Below are positions 17,784 to 25,227 of a stretch of 64,000 nt of DNA, one piece after another (position 1 is the stretch's first letter; every line of letters begins with the position of its first letter). Origin of the DNA: JACJVV01 sp964581515 (lineage in GTDB: Archaea > Nanobdellota > Nanobdellia > Woesearchaeales > JACJVV01); assembly GCA_964581515.1 (NCBI GenBank), contig CAZOOV010000005.1, positions 1 to 64,000 on the forward strand, written 5' to 3'. The notes beneath the pieces are model-generated. The model saw nothing but the letters and a program-made list of their open reading frames with translations. It was not told where the DNA came from and did no database searches. Both the position numbers and the translations under genes were made by a program.

Positions 17784-18545
17784 ATGGTTAATTTAGAGAT
17801 TGTAAAAGAAGCTGGACTTAGTGAAGGAGAGCTTAAAGTATACTTAGCACTTCTTGAACTAGGAACATCTACAACAGGAGCAATCATTAAGAAATCAAAA
17901 GTAGCAAGATCTTTCATCTATAATATCTTACAAAAACTAATCGAAAAAGGACTAGTAGCTTATATTGTGAAAAACGACATTAAACATTATAATGCATCAG
18001 ACCCAGGGAAAATACTTGATTATATGGAAAAAAGAAAACAAAAAATAGATGATACTAAAGAGAAGATTGCAGATATAATCCCTTCATTATTAATGATGCG
18101 TAGTTCATCCAATCCTACCGAAATCCAAGTTTATGAAGGATTCTCAGGTCTACAAACAGCATATGAACATTATTATAAAAAGTGTAAGAAAGGAGATGAG
18201 GTACTTGCTCTTGGAATTTGTTCATTTCAAGAAGAAAAGTATCATGATTATTGGAAAAAAGACCATATTAAAAGAGGAAAAAAAGGGATAAATTGTAAAA
18301 TGCTCTTTAATCGCAATACAAATATAAATATCTTAAAAAATAGAAATTCTTACAAATATTGTGACGCACGATATATGAATACAGATATAATGACCACTGC
18401 ATGGATAATGATATACAAAGATGTTACATTAATTGCTCTGCAGGATAAAAAAGCAAGAGTTATAGAGATTGTAAATCAACAGATTGCTGATACATTTAAT
18501 GCATATTTTTACGATTATTGGAAAAATTCAAAGAAGTTGGGATAG
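17784..18545 (+). CDS. TrmB-family transcriptional regulator
   Basis: The N-terminal winged helix (VKEAGLSEGELKVYLALLELG, then TTGAIIKKSKVARSFIYNILQKLIEKGLVAYI) is characteristic of TrmB. A helical linker of about 25 residues (YMEKRKQKIDDTKEKIADI) leads to a sensor domain starting IQVYEGFSGLQTAYEHY, the usual EGxxGL segment of the family. 253 residues is a normal TrmB length. A TATA-like TATTTAAAA lies at 17751-17759, about 30 bases before the ATG, suggesting a leaderless transcript. It diverges from the membrane protein at 16863-17672. In archaea TrmB proteins respond to sugars; the effector here is unknown. Confidence 0.88.
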   Translation: MVNLEIVKEAGLSEGELKVYLALLELGTSTTGAIIKKSKVARSFIYNILQKLIEKGLVAYIVKNDIKHYNASDPGKILDYMEKRKQKIDDTKEKIADIIPSLLMMRSSSNPTEIQVYEGFSGLQTAYEHYYKKCKKGDEVLALGICSFQEEKYHDYWKKDHIKRGKKGINCKMLFNRNTNINILKNRNSYKYCDARYMNTDIMTTAWIMIYKDVTLIALQDKKARVIEIVNQQIADTFNAYFYDYWKNSKKLG

Positions 18546-18653
18546 ATTATAAGAATAATTTAAAAAATTAGATTAAAAGAATATAGACGAATGTAGGTTT
18601 CATAAATAACCTTATAGATAAGATTTATAAAACAACTTGGTTTTACAAACACT

Positions 18654-19691
18654 ATGTTAACAGACAAACAGAAAAAGGAAATGAAAGATGCATTACTTAG
18701 TTCTGAGAGGCCACTTTTCTTCTTTCATGATGATGCAGATGGAGTTACTTCATTTTTACAATTCTATAAACAAGTAAATAATGGCAAGGGCATTATTGTA
18801 AAATCAACACCTCATGTTACTGAGAAATTCTTGCCTAGTGTGAAGAGTTATGGACCTGATAAAATATTTATACTGGATCTTGCCATGGTTGATCAGGAAT
18901 TTGTTGACGCAGTAAATGTTCCAATATATTGGCTGGACCATCATGATATCGCTGAAATTAAAGGTGTTAAATATTATAATCCGAAACAAAATGTAGAAGG
19001 AGACAATACATGCATAGCAAAATTAAGTTATGATATATTTGGAGATCATTTCTGGCTTTCAGCTGTAGGAACCGTAGGTGACTGGCAACTTCCTGAAGAT
19101 GTAAGAAAAAAATTAATTAAAGACTATCCAAAACTCTTTAACAAAGATATTGATACCCCTGAAAAAGCATTATATGATTCAAAAATAGGGGAACTTGTAA
19201 AAATCTTTAATTTTGTATTGAAAGGCAAAATGAGTGATGTGCATCAAGCAATCAAAGTACTTACGAGAATAGAAGACCCTTATGAACTCTTAGAAGGAAG
19301 CAGTGATAGAGGTAAATTCCTCTTAAAGAAATACAATACAATAAACAAAACATATGAAAAACTTCTTGAGGAAGCAATAGGAAAAGCTAATGACAGCAAG
19401 CTTTTAGTTTTCACATATAGCGATAATAAGACATCATTATCAGGTGAACTTTCAAATGAACTACTATTTAGATATCCAGATAAGGCAATTATAGTTGCAA
19501 GACATCATAACGGCGAAATGAAGACTTCATTTAGATCTGGAAAGAATATTATCATTAAAGATGTTATAGAAAAAGCAATTGTTGGAATAGAAGGCAGAGC
19601 AGGTGGACATCCAAATGCATGTGGGGGAGTAGTTAAAGATACAGATTGGAACGATTTCATAAACAACATGAAAACATCCTTAGAGGAGTAA
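18654..19691 (+). CDS. DHH-family phosphoesterase (RecJ-like)
   Basis: The FFHDDADGVTSFLQFY segment is motif I (DxDGxxS), FILDLAMV motif II and WLDHHD motif III, the DHH metal site; the C-terminal RAGGHPNACGGVV is the DHHA1 substrate-binding glycine-rich motif. At 345 residues it is like archaeal RecJ-type exonucleases and oligonucleotide or cyclic-dinucleotide phosphodiesterases, and the sequence alone does not say which. It is expressed from a TATA box at about 18622-18630 (TTTATAAAA) with a short leader. The next gene starts six bases after its stop. Confidence 0.88.
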   Translation: MLTDKQKKEMKDALLSSERPLFFFHDDADGVTSFLQFYKQVNNGKGIIVKSTPHVTEKFLPSVKSYGPDKIFILDLAMVDQEFVDAVNVPIYWLDHHDIAEIKGVKYYNPKQNVEGDNTCIAKLSYDIFGDHFWLSAVGTVGDWQLPEDVRKKLIKDYPKLFNKDIDTPEKALYDSKIGELVKIFNFVLKGKMSDVHQAIKVLTRIEDPYELLEGSSDRGKFLLKKYNTINKTYEKLLEEAIGKANDSKLLVFTYSDNKTSLSGELSNELLFRYPDKAIIVARHHNGEMKTSFRSGKNIIIKDVIEKAIVGIEGRAGGHPNACGGVVKDTDWNDFINNMKTSLEE

Positions 19692-19696
19692 ACAAA

Positions 19697-20347
19697 ATGA
19701 GATCACTCTACATAAATCAATTCCATCATAAATCAATTAAAATAGGACCTTATACTACAAGCAGAATTGAACTTATTGATCTTCTGAAATCATGGATTGT
19801 TATATCATTTGCAATAGCATATCTTGATTTCTTTCCTTCGGTTAACTTATCTTTCCTACAAAAGATGTTATTCTCAGCAATAACTGTTGGGATGGCATTT
19901 TTACTTCATGAAATAGGGCATAAGATAGCTGCACAAAGATATGGATGTTTTGCTGAATTTCGAGCACAAAATAGTATGCTATTCTTTGCATTAGTAATGG
20001 CATTACTCAGGTTCCCAATAATAATATTTGCTCCAGGAGCTGTAATGATAGCAGGACCAGTAGGAAAAAGAAGAAGCGGAATAATATCGGCAGCGGGACC
20101 AGGAGTTAATTTTGGTCTTGCAATAATATTCCTCATGCTGGCTTTTGCATTTCCAGAAAGCGCATTATCCCAACTATTTATGATTGGACATGGAGTAAAT
20201 ACATGGATTGGACTTTTTAATCTGATACCAGCAGGAATGTTTGATGGTAAAAAGATAATGAGATGGAATAAAGGGATTTATTATAGCATTTTAGGACTTG
20301 GACTATTACTTCTTTTTAGCCAATCAATCATAAAAGTATTATTATAA
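19697..20347 (+). CDS. M50-family (site-2) membrane protease
   Basis: A multi-pass membrane metalloprotease. The zinc motif HEIGHK lies at about residue 71 in a helix, and the second metal motif is NLIPAGMFDGKKI, the NPxPxxxxDG element of site-2 proteases. Four to five further hydrophobic helices are visible. Its frame is also open 51 bases upstream into the DHH gene, but the ATG at 19697 follows AGAGGAGTAAACAAA with a fitting ribosome site and just clears the upstream stop. Members cut transmembrane regulators or process membrane proteins; no substrate is evident. It probably forms an operon with the DHH gene and the coiled-coil gene behind it. Confidence 0.85.
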   Translation: MRSLYINQFHHKSIKIGPYTTSRIELIDLLKSWIVISFAIAYLDFFPSVNLSFLQKMLFSAITVGMAFLLHEIGHKIAAQRYGCFAEFRAQNSMLFFALVMALLRFPIIIFAPGAVMIAGPVGKRRSGIISAAGPGVNFGLAIIFLMLAFAFPESALSQLFMIGHGVNTWIGLFNLIPAGMFDGKKIMRWNKGIYYSILGLGLLLLFSQSIIKVLL

Positions 20348-20381
20348 TAACTATAATAAAACAAAAGGGAATTTAAAAAAA

Positions 20382-20963
20382 ATGATACAAAAAATAAAAA
20401 ATGCACTTAATGCAAGCGATGATATAGAGAAAATAAGGTCAGAAATAGCACTTGCGAGAAAAGAGCTTGAAAAAGGAATGAAAAGCATCGCTACTTTTGA
20501 AGAAAATATGAAGGAAAGGGCAGAAAAAGAAGAAAAAAGAGATAAAGAATTACATGATGAGAAAAAACAATCTATCAAAGAAGTAAAAGAATTATGCAAT
20601 GATTTCCAAAAAGAGATTAATGAATTCAAGACTATGAGGTCAAAACTTAACACTCAAATAGTCAACCAAGTATGCATTGATATCAAAAAAGAGATGGATG
20701 TATATATCATGAATATCAGGCAAAAGATAGAAAGCCTGAATAATGCAGCTCAAGATATAGAAAGAATATCAACTAATTCTGGAAAAGTCATGGAAAGCGT
20801 AGATAAATTAAGGCAAATAAGCTCAGAAATCAAAAAAGAAGATTTTGAACTTACAAAATATGCAAGCGAACTGCATAAGAATGACAAAGAAAAGCTCAAT
20901 CTCATGAGGAAGATTGATGTCCTTGAGAAACTAGTAGCAAAGCAGAGAAGAAATATGCGTTAA
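20382..20963 (+). CDS. Coiled-coil protein, function unknown
   Basis: A 193-residue protein rich in Lys and Glu and nearly all predicted helix: continuous heptad-like patterns run from about residue 10 to 120 (IRSEIALARKELEKG, KEVKELCNDFQKEINEFK) and again near the end (KLNLMRKIDVLEKLVAKQ). No membrane segment or enzyme motif is visible. The start follows AAGGGAATTTAAAAAA. It lies 34 bases behind the membrane protease and may be co-transcribed. Confidence 0.72.
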   Translation: MIQKIKNALNASDDIEKIRSEIALARKELEKGMKSIATFEENMKERAEKEEKRDKELHDEKKQSIKEVKELCNDFQKEINEFKTMRSKLNTQIVNQVCIDIKKEMDVYIMNIRQKIESLNNAAQDIERISTNSGKVMESVDKLRQISSEIKKEDFELTKYASELHKNDKEKLNLMRKIDVLEKLVAKQRRNMR

Positions 20964-20983
20964 TGACAGGTAGACGATAAGCT

Positions 20984-20991
20984 TTATAAAT
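20984..20991 (+). promoter_or_regulatory. Box A (TATA) of tRNA-Gly
   Basis: TTTATAAA centred about 27 bases before the tRNA 5' end, the usual archaeal spacing. Confidence 0.75.
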
Positions 20992-21014
20992 AAAAGTGGT
21001 TTCTTATGATTCAT

Positions 21015-21130
21015 ACGTCGGTAGTCCAACGGCTAGGATGGAAGCCTTCCAAGCTTTTGATCCGGGTTCGAATACGGTCACTGCGTTCAGTACTTCCAAA
21101 CGCAGCCGTTTGAAAGTCCCGGCCGGCGTA
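21015..21130 (+). tRNA. tRNA-Gly (TCC) with an intron in the T-loop
   Basis: The acceptor stem is ACGTCGG (21015-21021) with CCGGCGT (21123-21129), discriminator A. The anticodon stem GAAGC/GCTTT encloses the loop CTTCCAA, anticodon TCC. The T-stem CCGGG is followed by the T-loop TTCGAA, a 44-base insert (21073-21116), then T and CCCGG. Removing the insert restores the normal seven-base loop TTCGAAT. The first base pair A1-T72 is unusual for tRNA-Gly. Sequence with the insert in place would not fold as a normal tRNA, so it must be spliced. Confidence 0.87.
21073..21116 (+). other. tRNA-Gly intron at position 59/60
   Basis: A BHB can be drawn: exon TTCG (first part of the T-loop) pairs with intron TGAA (with one G-T wobble), the bulges are AAT and AGT, and the exon T-stem CCGGG/CCCGG forms the outer helix. 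Cutting after the second base of each bulge gives exactly the 7-base T-loop. The inner helix is CGG/CCG continued by CTGCG/CGCAG with a TCA bulge. Confidence 0.75.
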
Positions 21131-21182
21131 CTTTATTTTCATATTGTACTAATTAACAACATAAAAATAGGAGGCTATAACG

Positions 21183-21419
21183 ATGGCAGGATTTGATCCA
21201 AATTTAGACAATAATAAATTCTCAGAAAGCATAGAATTTGAAGGTTCTAATATAATAGTGGGTGTTTTTTCATATAATGAAGGACAAGCTAAACTACAAA
21301 TATCAAGAGAAAGAGTTAATGCTGAAGGCAATACCTCTTTTGCAAAGCTTGGAAGAATGACAAAAGAAGAAGCTGAAAAAGTTATTCCAATAATGCAAAA
21401 AGCTTTAGAATTCATGTAA
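21183..21419 (+). CDS. Small conserved-looking protein, function unknown
   Basis: A 78-residue soluble protein opening MAGFDPNLDNNKFSES and ending with a helix (TKEEAEKVIPIMQKALEFM). No membrane segment or known motif. AGGAGG lies about nine bases before the ATG, a strong ribosome site, which supports real translation. It sits between tRNA-Gly and nrdR. Confidence 0.7.
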   Translation: MAGFDPNLDNNKFSESIEFEGSNIIVGVFSYNEGQAKLQISRERVNAEGNTSFAKLGRMTKEEAEKVIPIMQKALEFM

Positions 21420-21464
21420 GTTTGCGTAGAAAGTTTTTAATACTAGGTTATTTCTGGCATCTAT

Positions 21465-21923
21465 ATGAGATGCCCATTTTGTTTTCATACAGAGACTAAA
21501 GTAGTTGATAAAAGAGAAAGTCCTGATGAAACTTCTACTAGAAGAAGACGTGAATGCCTTAAATGTGCAAAGAGATTTAGCACTTATGAAAGAGCTGAGC
21601 TTACAACACTATATGTAATCAAAAAAAATGGCAATAGAGAGATGTTTAACAGGCAAAAAATGATGGGTGGATTATTCAAAGCATGTGAAAAAAGACCAAT
21701 AAGCAGTGAAGATATCGAAGATATGGGTAATAAGATTGAAACTGAACTTCGAAAAAAGAATAGCAATGAAGTCAAGTCGACTGATATAGGCGAAAAAATA
21801 ATGAAATACCTGAAAAGGAAAGATAAAGTCGCTTACATCAGATTTGCTTCTGTCTATAGGGATTTTACAGATCTTGATTCATTTAAAGACGAACTTAAAA
21901 AGTTAACAAGCAAGAAAAAATAA
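21465..21923 (+). CDS. nrdR: NrdR-type transcriptional regulator (zinc ribbon plus ATP-cone)
   Basis: Senses dATP/ATP and represses ribonucleotide reductase genes. The zinc ribbon is MRCPFCFHTETKV with the second pair in RRRRECLKCAKRFSTYER, and RFSTYER is the hallmark join to the ATP-cone (about residues 49-138: VIKKNGNREMFNRQKMMGGL). Length of 152 matches bacterial NrdR (about 150). NrdR is mainly bacterial and less usual in archaea. It lies just before a nucleotide-kinase-like gene and dCMP deaminase, so deoxynucleotide supply genes are grouped here; no NrdR box was identified. Confidence 0.93.
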   Translation: MRCPFCFHTETKVVDKRESPDETSTRRRRECLKCAKRFSTYERAELTTLYVIKKNGNREMFNRQKMMGGLFKACEKRPISSEDIEDMGNKIETELRKKNSNEVKSTDIGEKIMKYLKRKDKVAYIRFASVYRDFTDLDSFKDELKKLTSKKK

Positions 21924-22038
21924 AAACATAATCGTAATATACATCTTTTTCTTCCATAGACATTCTAATAGATTATAACAAGCCTATCAGAGAGCAATAA
22001 ACTATATAAAATCGTCTTATTTTTAGACAAATGGGAAA

Positions 22039-22578
22039 ATGATAGTGGGAATTACAGGTACACTTGGAGCTGGAAAAGGAACCATAGTTGAATTTCTGAT
22101 TAAAAAAGGATTCAAACATTATTCTGTAAGGGCATTTATAGTTGAAGAAATAGAAAAAAGAGGACTTAAAGTAGATCGTGATAGTATGGTCCTTGTAGCT
22201 AACGATTTAAGAAAAGAAAACGGACCTTCTTATATTGTTGAGAAAATATATGAAAAAGCAGTAGAAGAGAAAGTAGATGCTGTGATAGAAAGCATAAGAA
22301 CAACTGGTGAAGTAGAAGCACTCAAGGATAAAGAAGGATTTAAGCTCTTTGCAGTCGAAGCAGATATCAAAAAAAGATATGAAAGAATAATAGCACGAGG
22401 AACAGAGACAGATAATGTCTCTTTTGAGAGATTCATTCAACAAGAAAAGATTGAGAGTGAAAGTAATGACCCTGGAAAACAAAATCTATTGAAATGTATA
22501 GAACTTGCAGACATTAAGTTCACAAATAATGGGACCATTCAAGAGCTACATGAACAAGTTGAAAAGGTATTAGGATGA
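22039..22578 (+). CDS. P-loop kinase, probable deoxynucleoside or dephospho-CoA-kinase-like
   Basis: Walker A is GTLGAGKGT at the N-terminus; FKLFAVEADIKKRYERI resembles the strand and Arg-containing helix of the dephospho-CoA-kinase and dNMP-kinase fold. At 179 residues it is in the normal range for those enzymes. Its last four bases overlap the dCMP deaminase start (ATGA), so both are translated together, and a role as dNMP kinase is likely; dephospho-CoA kinase is the alternative. The ATG at 22039 is preferred over one at 22031, which is out of frame. Confidence 0.78.
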   Translation: MIVGITGTLGAGKGTIVEFLIKKGFKHYSVRAFIVEEIEKRGLKVDRDSMVLVANDLRKENGPSYIVEKIYEKAVEEKVDAVIESIRTTGEVEALKDKEGFKLFAVEADIKKRYERIIARGTETDNVSFERFIQQEKIESESNDPGKQNLLKCIELADIKFTNNGTIQELHEQVEKVLG

Positions 22579-23066
22579 AAAGAAAGAATAATATATCATG
22601 GGATATGTATTTTATGGGAATTGCTCTACTTTCTGCAAAAAGAAGTAAAGACCCAAATACCCAAGTAGGGGCATGTATAGTAAATCAATATAAGAAAATC
22701 GTCGGAATGGGATATAATGGCTTTCCAATGGGATGCTCAGATGATATTTTACCATGGGATAGGAAAGGCTCAAACATAAATAAGACAAAATATCCTTATG
22801 TTGTACATGCTGAGGCAAATGCAATACTTAATTCTACAAAAGATTTGCATGGTGCAACACTATATGTGGCATTATTCCCTTGCAATGAATGTGCTAAACT
22901 GATAATACAATCAGGAATAACTGAAGTAGTCTATATGCAAGATAAATACAAAGAAACAGATAGTGTTATTGCTGCAAAGAAAATGTTTGATTTGTCTGGT
23001 GTAAAAACACGAAAACTTGATGTTGGAAAAGTTAAGATTATGCTTGATTTCTCAACAGTTGATTAA
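22575..23066 (+). CDS. dCMP deaminase
   Basis: Converts dCMP to dUMP, the substrate of ThyA. HAEANAIL provides the zinc His and catalytic Glu and PCNECAK the two zinc Cys, with ATLYVALFP before them, as in the cytidine/deoxycytidylate deaminase family. CIVNQYKKIVGMGYNGFPMG and DDILPW are typical of the dCMP deaminase subgroup. 163 residues. Translated with the upstream kinase-like gene. Together with thyA and folA elsewhere in the window this completes a route from dCMP to dTMP. Confidence 0.93.
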   Translation: MKRKNNISWDMYFMGIALLSAKRSKDPNTQVGACIVNQYKKIVGMGYNGFPMGCSDDILPWDRKGSNINKTKYPYVVHAEANAILNSTKDLHGATLYVALFPCNECAKLIIQSGITEVVYMQDKYKETDSVIAAKKMFDLSGVKTRKLDVGKVKIMLDFSTVD

Positions 23067-23135
23067 CTCATTTAACAGAAATAAATTAGTTAAAGGTCAA
23101 AAAGCTTTAAATATGATGACTTCTAGAATTAAAGT

Positions 23136-23681
23136 ATGGTTGATATTATAGATAATGCTGCAACTGGACAAGAAGTTGGACCACAAAGAACATATTTAGT
23201 GGATAAACATAGAGTACAATATGAAGGACTTTTTGTAATCCAAGATCTCCATAAATTAATAGACGAATATTTTGAAGAGAAGGGTTATGACAAGAGAGAA
23301 TTCAAGAATGCAGAAGTTGTCAAAGATAATGGAGAGAGATTCATAGAAGTCATCTTTGAACCCTGGAAAAAAATTACAGATTATGCTAAAGTAGGCATAA
23401 GATTAAGAATGATACTTGAAGAAGTCAAAGATATAGAAGTGGAAAAAGAAGGAGTAAAAGTATATGCTCATGATGGTAAGGTTCTTATAACTATGGATGT
23501 ATATGTTGATACAGATTATGAAGACAGATGGGGGGCCAAATCCACATATCAAGTTATTAGGATATTTTTTGATAAATATTTCTTTAAAAAGTATACAAAA
23601 CAATATTTTGCAGAAGCATTAGATGATTATAGGATGCTTGTATATCAAATAAAGGCTTATTTAAACATGTATAAGCAATGA
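23136..23681 (+). CDS. Paralogous protein A (unknown family)
   Basis: First of three consecutive related genes. It shares with the next protein the order LVDKxxxxYEGxFxxxDLxxLIDxxxEEKGYxKRE, EPWKKITDYAK, KDIEVEKEG, then DTDYEDRW and IRIFFDKYFFK. No enzyme motif, signal peptide or full membrane helix is visible; the fold appears to be alternating strands and helices with many aromatic residues. TATA-like CTTTAAATAT is found at about 23104-23113. Function unknown. Confidence 0.75.
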   Translation: MVDIIDNAATGQEVGPQRTYLVDKHRVQYEGLFVIQDLHKLIDEYFEEKGYDKREFKNAEVVKDNGERFIEVIFEPWKKITDYAKVGIRLRMILEEVKDIEVEKEGVKVYAHDGKVLITMDVYVDTDYEDRWGAKSTYQVIRIFFDKYFFKKYTKQYFAEALDDYRMLVYQIKAYLNMYKQ

Positions 23682-23749
23682 AATTGTATTTTCTTCTTAG
23701 CTAGTTATTTAAAAAGCTTTAAATATAAGAAGAGGTAGGAATATATATA

Positions 23750-24250
23750 ATGGTTGAAAGACTAGTACTCGTTGATAAACAAAAACTTAACTATGAAGGT
23801 ATATTTTCTGTGAGAGATTTGTATAGTTTAATTGATAATTTCTTAGAAGCAAAAGGTTATCAAAAACGAGAAATTAAAAGTAAACAAGGAGTGGAGAAAA
23901 AAGGAAGAGATATATTAATAGTATATGAACCATGGAAACAATTAAGCGATTATGCAAAGAGTGTTTTTAAGGTTAAAATGCAGATAGAAAATCTTAAAGA
24001 TATAGATGTTGAAAAAGAAGGTATCAATCAAAATATGAACCAAGGAAAAGTTACATTTACATTTGATTGCTATTTAGAAACTGATTTTGAACATAGATGG
24101 GAAAACAAACCAGGATTTTTCTTCGTAAGAATACTTTTTGATAAATATATATTTAAACCTTTTACTACTGATTATCAAGGTTTTGTAATGAAGGATTTCA
24201 AAGCGTTTGTACATGAAATAAGGGCATATTTAAATTTGCACAAATATTAA
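23750..24250 (+). CDS. Paralogous protein B (unknown family)
   Basis: Clear paralogue of the gene before it (LVDKQKLNYEGIFSVRDLYSLID, EPWKQLSDYAK, KDIDVEKEG, ETDFEHRWENK, RILFDKYIFK, ending EIRAYLNLHKY). 166 residues, no recognised motif. It has its own TATA-like AGCTTTAAATAT upstream (about 23716-23727), very similar to that of protein A, so the pair may be separately transcribed from duplicated promoters. Its stop is immediately before the third gene. Confidence 0.75.
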   Translation: MVERLVLVDKQKLNYEGIFSVRDLYSLIDNFLEAKGYQKREIKSKQGVEKKGRDILIVYEPWKQLSDYAKSVFKVKMQIENLKDIDVEKEGINQNMNQGKVTFTFDCYLETDFEHRWENKPGFFFVRILFDKYIFKPFTTDYQGFVMKDFKAFVHEIRAYLNLHKY

Positions 24251-24251
24251 A

Positions 24252-24788
24252 ATGGTATGTGAAAAGATTGTATTTCCAGATGAGTATAAGCCAAGAATAT
24301 ATTATGTTGGTGTATTTGATTACCATAAACTCGTAAGCATGATGGCAGGTTGGTTTGCTGATATGGGTTATGAATTTCATGAGGATGTTTATAAAACTAA
24401 AGTCCCGTCTCCTGGTGGAAGTGAGCCTGAATTTAAATTCAGTGGATGGAGAAAAGTCAATGAATATGTACAATTCTGGATAAGAATTAAAGGACATATA
24501 TGGGAACTCAAAGAAGTTGATGTATTAATTGATGGGAAAAAGAAAAAGATGGCAAAAGGGAAATTACAGATTACATTCGGTGCAGAAGTATGGCTGGATT
24601 ATAACAGTAAATTTACTTCACCAGCTGCTGTAAAAATACAAAAATTTCTACATAAGCATGTATGGCATAAACAAATTACAGGTGGATGGGAAGACGAAGT
24701 ATATTATAGAATGTATAAATTGCATCTTGAAACTAAAAAACTGCTTAATATGTCAACCCCTACAAATGCAAGCCAGATAAGATATTGA
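24252..24788 (+). CDS. Paralogous protein C (unknown family, divergent)
   Basis: More distant third member: YYVGVFDYHKLVSMMAGWFADMGYEFHED aligns with the start of proteins A and B, WRKVNEYVQFWIRIKG with their EPWK...DYAK segment, and KEVDVLIDGKKKKMAKGKLQITF with KDIDVEKEG...GKV. The C-terminus is longer with an added tail (NMSTPTNASQIRY). 178 residues. It starts two bases after protein B's stop, so B and C share a transcript. Function unknown. Confidence 0.72.
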   Translation: MVCEKIVFPDEYKPRIYYVGVFDYHKLVSMMAGWFADMGYEFHEDVYKTKVPSPGGSEPEFKFSGWRKVNEYVQFWIRIKGHIWELKEVDVLIDGKKKKMAKGKLQITFGAEVWLDYNSKFTSPAAVKIQKFLHKHVWHKQITGGWEDEVYYRMYKLHLETKKLLNMSTPTNASQIRY

Positions 24789-24843
24789 TTAGTTCTGGAT
24801 TCTAGAAGTTTAAATATAATAAGATAGAGATAAAATAATAATA

Positions 24844-24939
24844 AGCCCCTGAAGGGAGTTGCACCCTCGACCTTGGGATCTTTTGAGGAAATAAATTCCA
24901 TATACAAATCCCACGCAATAGCTACTATGCTACAGGGGC
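24844..24939 (-). tRNA. tRNA-Thr (TGT) with anticodon-loop intron
   Basis: Acceptor stem GCCCCTG/CAGGGGC, discriminator T as expected for archaeal tRNA-Thr. The anticodon stem TGGGA/TCCCA encloses TTTGTA, a 23-base intron (24880-24902) and A, giving anticodon TGT. The T-loop reads TGCAACT rather than TTCRANT, and the D-loop lacks the usual GG pair, so the tertiary core is atypical. Confidence 0.82.
24880..24902 (-). other. tRNA-Thr intron, canonical 37/38 site
   Basis: A strict BHB is seen: outer helix TGGGA/TCCCA, central four pairs TTTG/CAAA, bulges TAT and AGA, inner helix GGAA/TTCC. Cutting after the second base of each bulge leaves A37 and A38. Confidence 0.85.
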
Positions 24940-24968
24940 ATAGTTTATACCTTAAAATTCTAATTCTA

Positions 24969-24976
24969 TTTATAAA
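24969..24976 (-). promoter_or_regulatory. Box A (TATA) of tRNA-Thr
   Basis: TTTATAAA about 33 bases before the tRNA 5' end on the minus strand. Confidence 0.7.
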
Positions 24977-25149
24977 GTTAACGTGAGGATGAAGGTAAAG
25001 AAAGAAGTCTTTCTAATACTGTAAAAATCATCACCAAAGATAACTAAGCTTTAAGATATTAAATGTTTTTCTAATTTTAGCCTATTTGTCCTCAAGTAGC
25101 AATTACGACTAAACAAAAAGTATAAATAATAGTCATGGTTATCTCATAC

Positions 25150-25227
25150 ATGGCGCTTACAAATTCTACCAAAATTATTCAGAATAATCTTGTAATCCAT
25201 AGCGATTTTTACGGAGGGGAAGCATAA
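25150..25227 (+). CDS. Small ORF in the guaB leader (25 aa)
   Basis: An open frame of 25 codons opens MALTNSTKIIQNNLVIHS and ends in GGEA. Its stop TAA overlaps the guaB ATG (TAATG). The TATA box TATAAATA at 25121-25128 would place transcription start close to the ATG at 25150, so it could be read as a leaderless small ORF and couple translation to guaB. An in-frame ATG also lies at 25135. This may be a regulatory leader or simply untranslated leader; there is no protein-level evidence. Confidence 0.4.
   Translation: MALTNSTKIIQNNLVIHSDFYGGEA
25213..25219 (+). promoter_or_regulatory. guaB ribosome binding site (GGAGGGG)
   Basis: GGAGGGG lies seven bases before the guaB ATG at 25227 and inside the small leader ORF, so guaB can be initiated on its own or coupled to the leader. 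Confidence 0.7.

Noticed and set aside
17669..17917. An 82-codon minus-strand frame across the TrmB promoter
   Set aside because: It overlaps the start of the motif-supported TrmB gene antisense and has no supporting features.
21073..21116. The tRNA-Gly insert as a sequencing or assembly error
   Set aside because: An independent tRNA (Cys) has an insert at the same site with the same BHB rules, so the pattern is biological.
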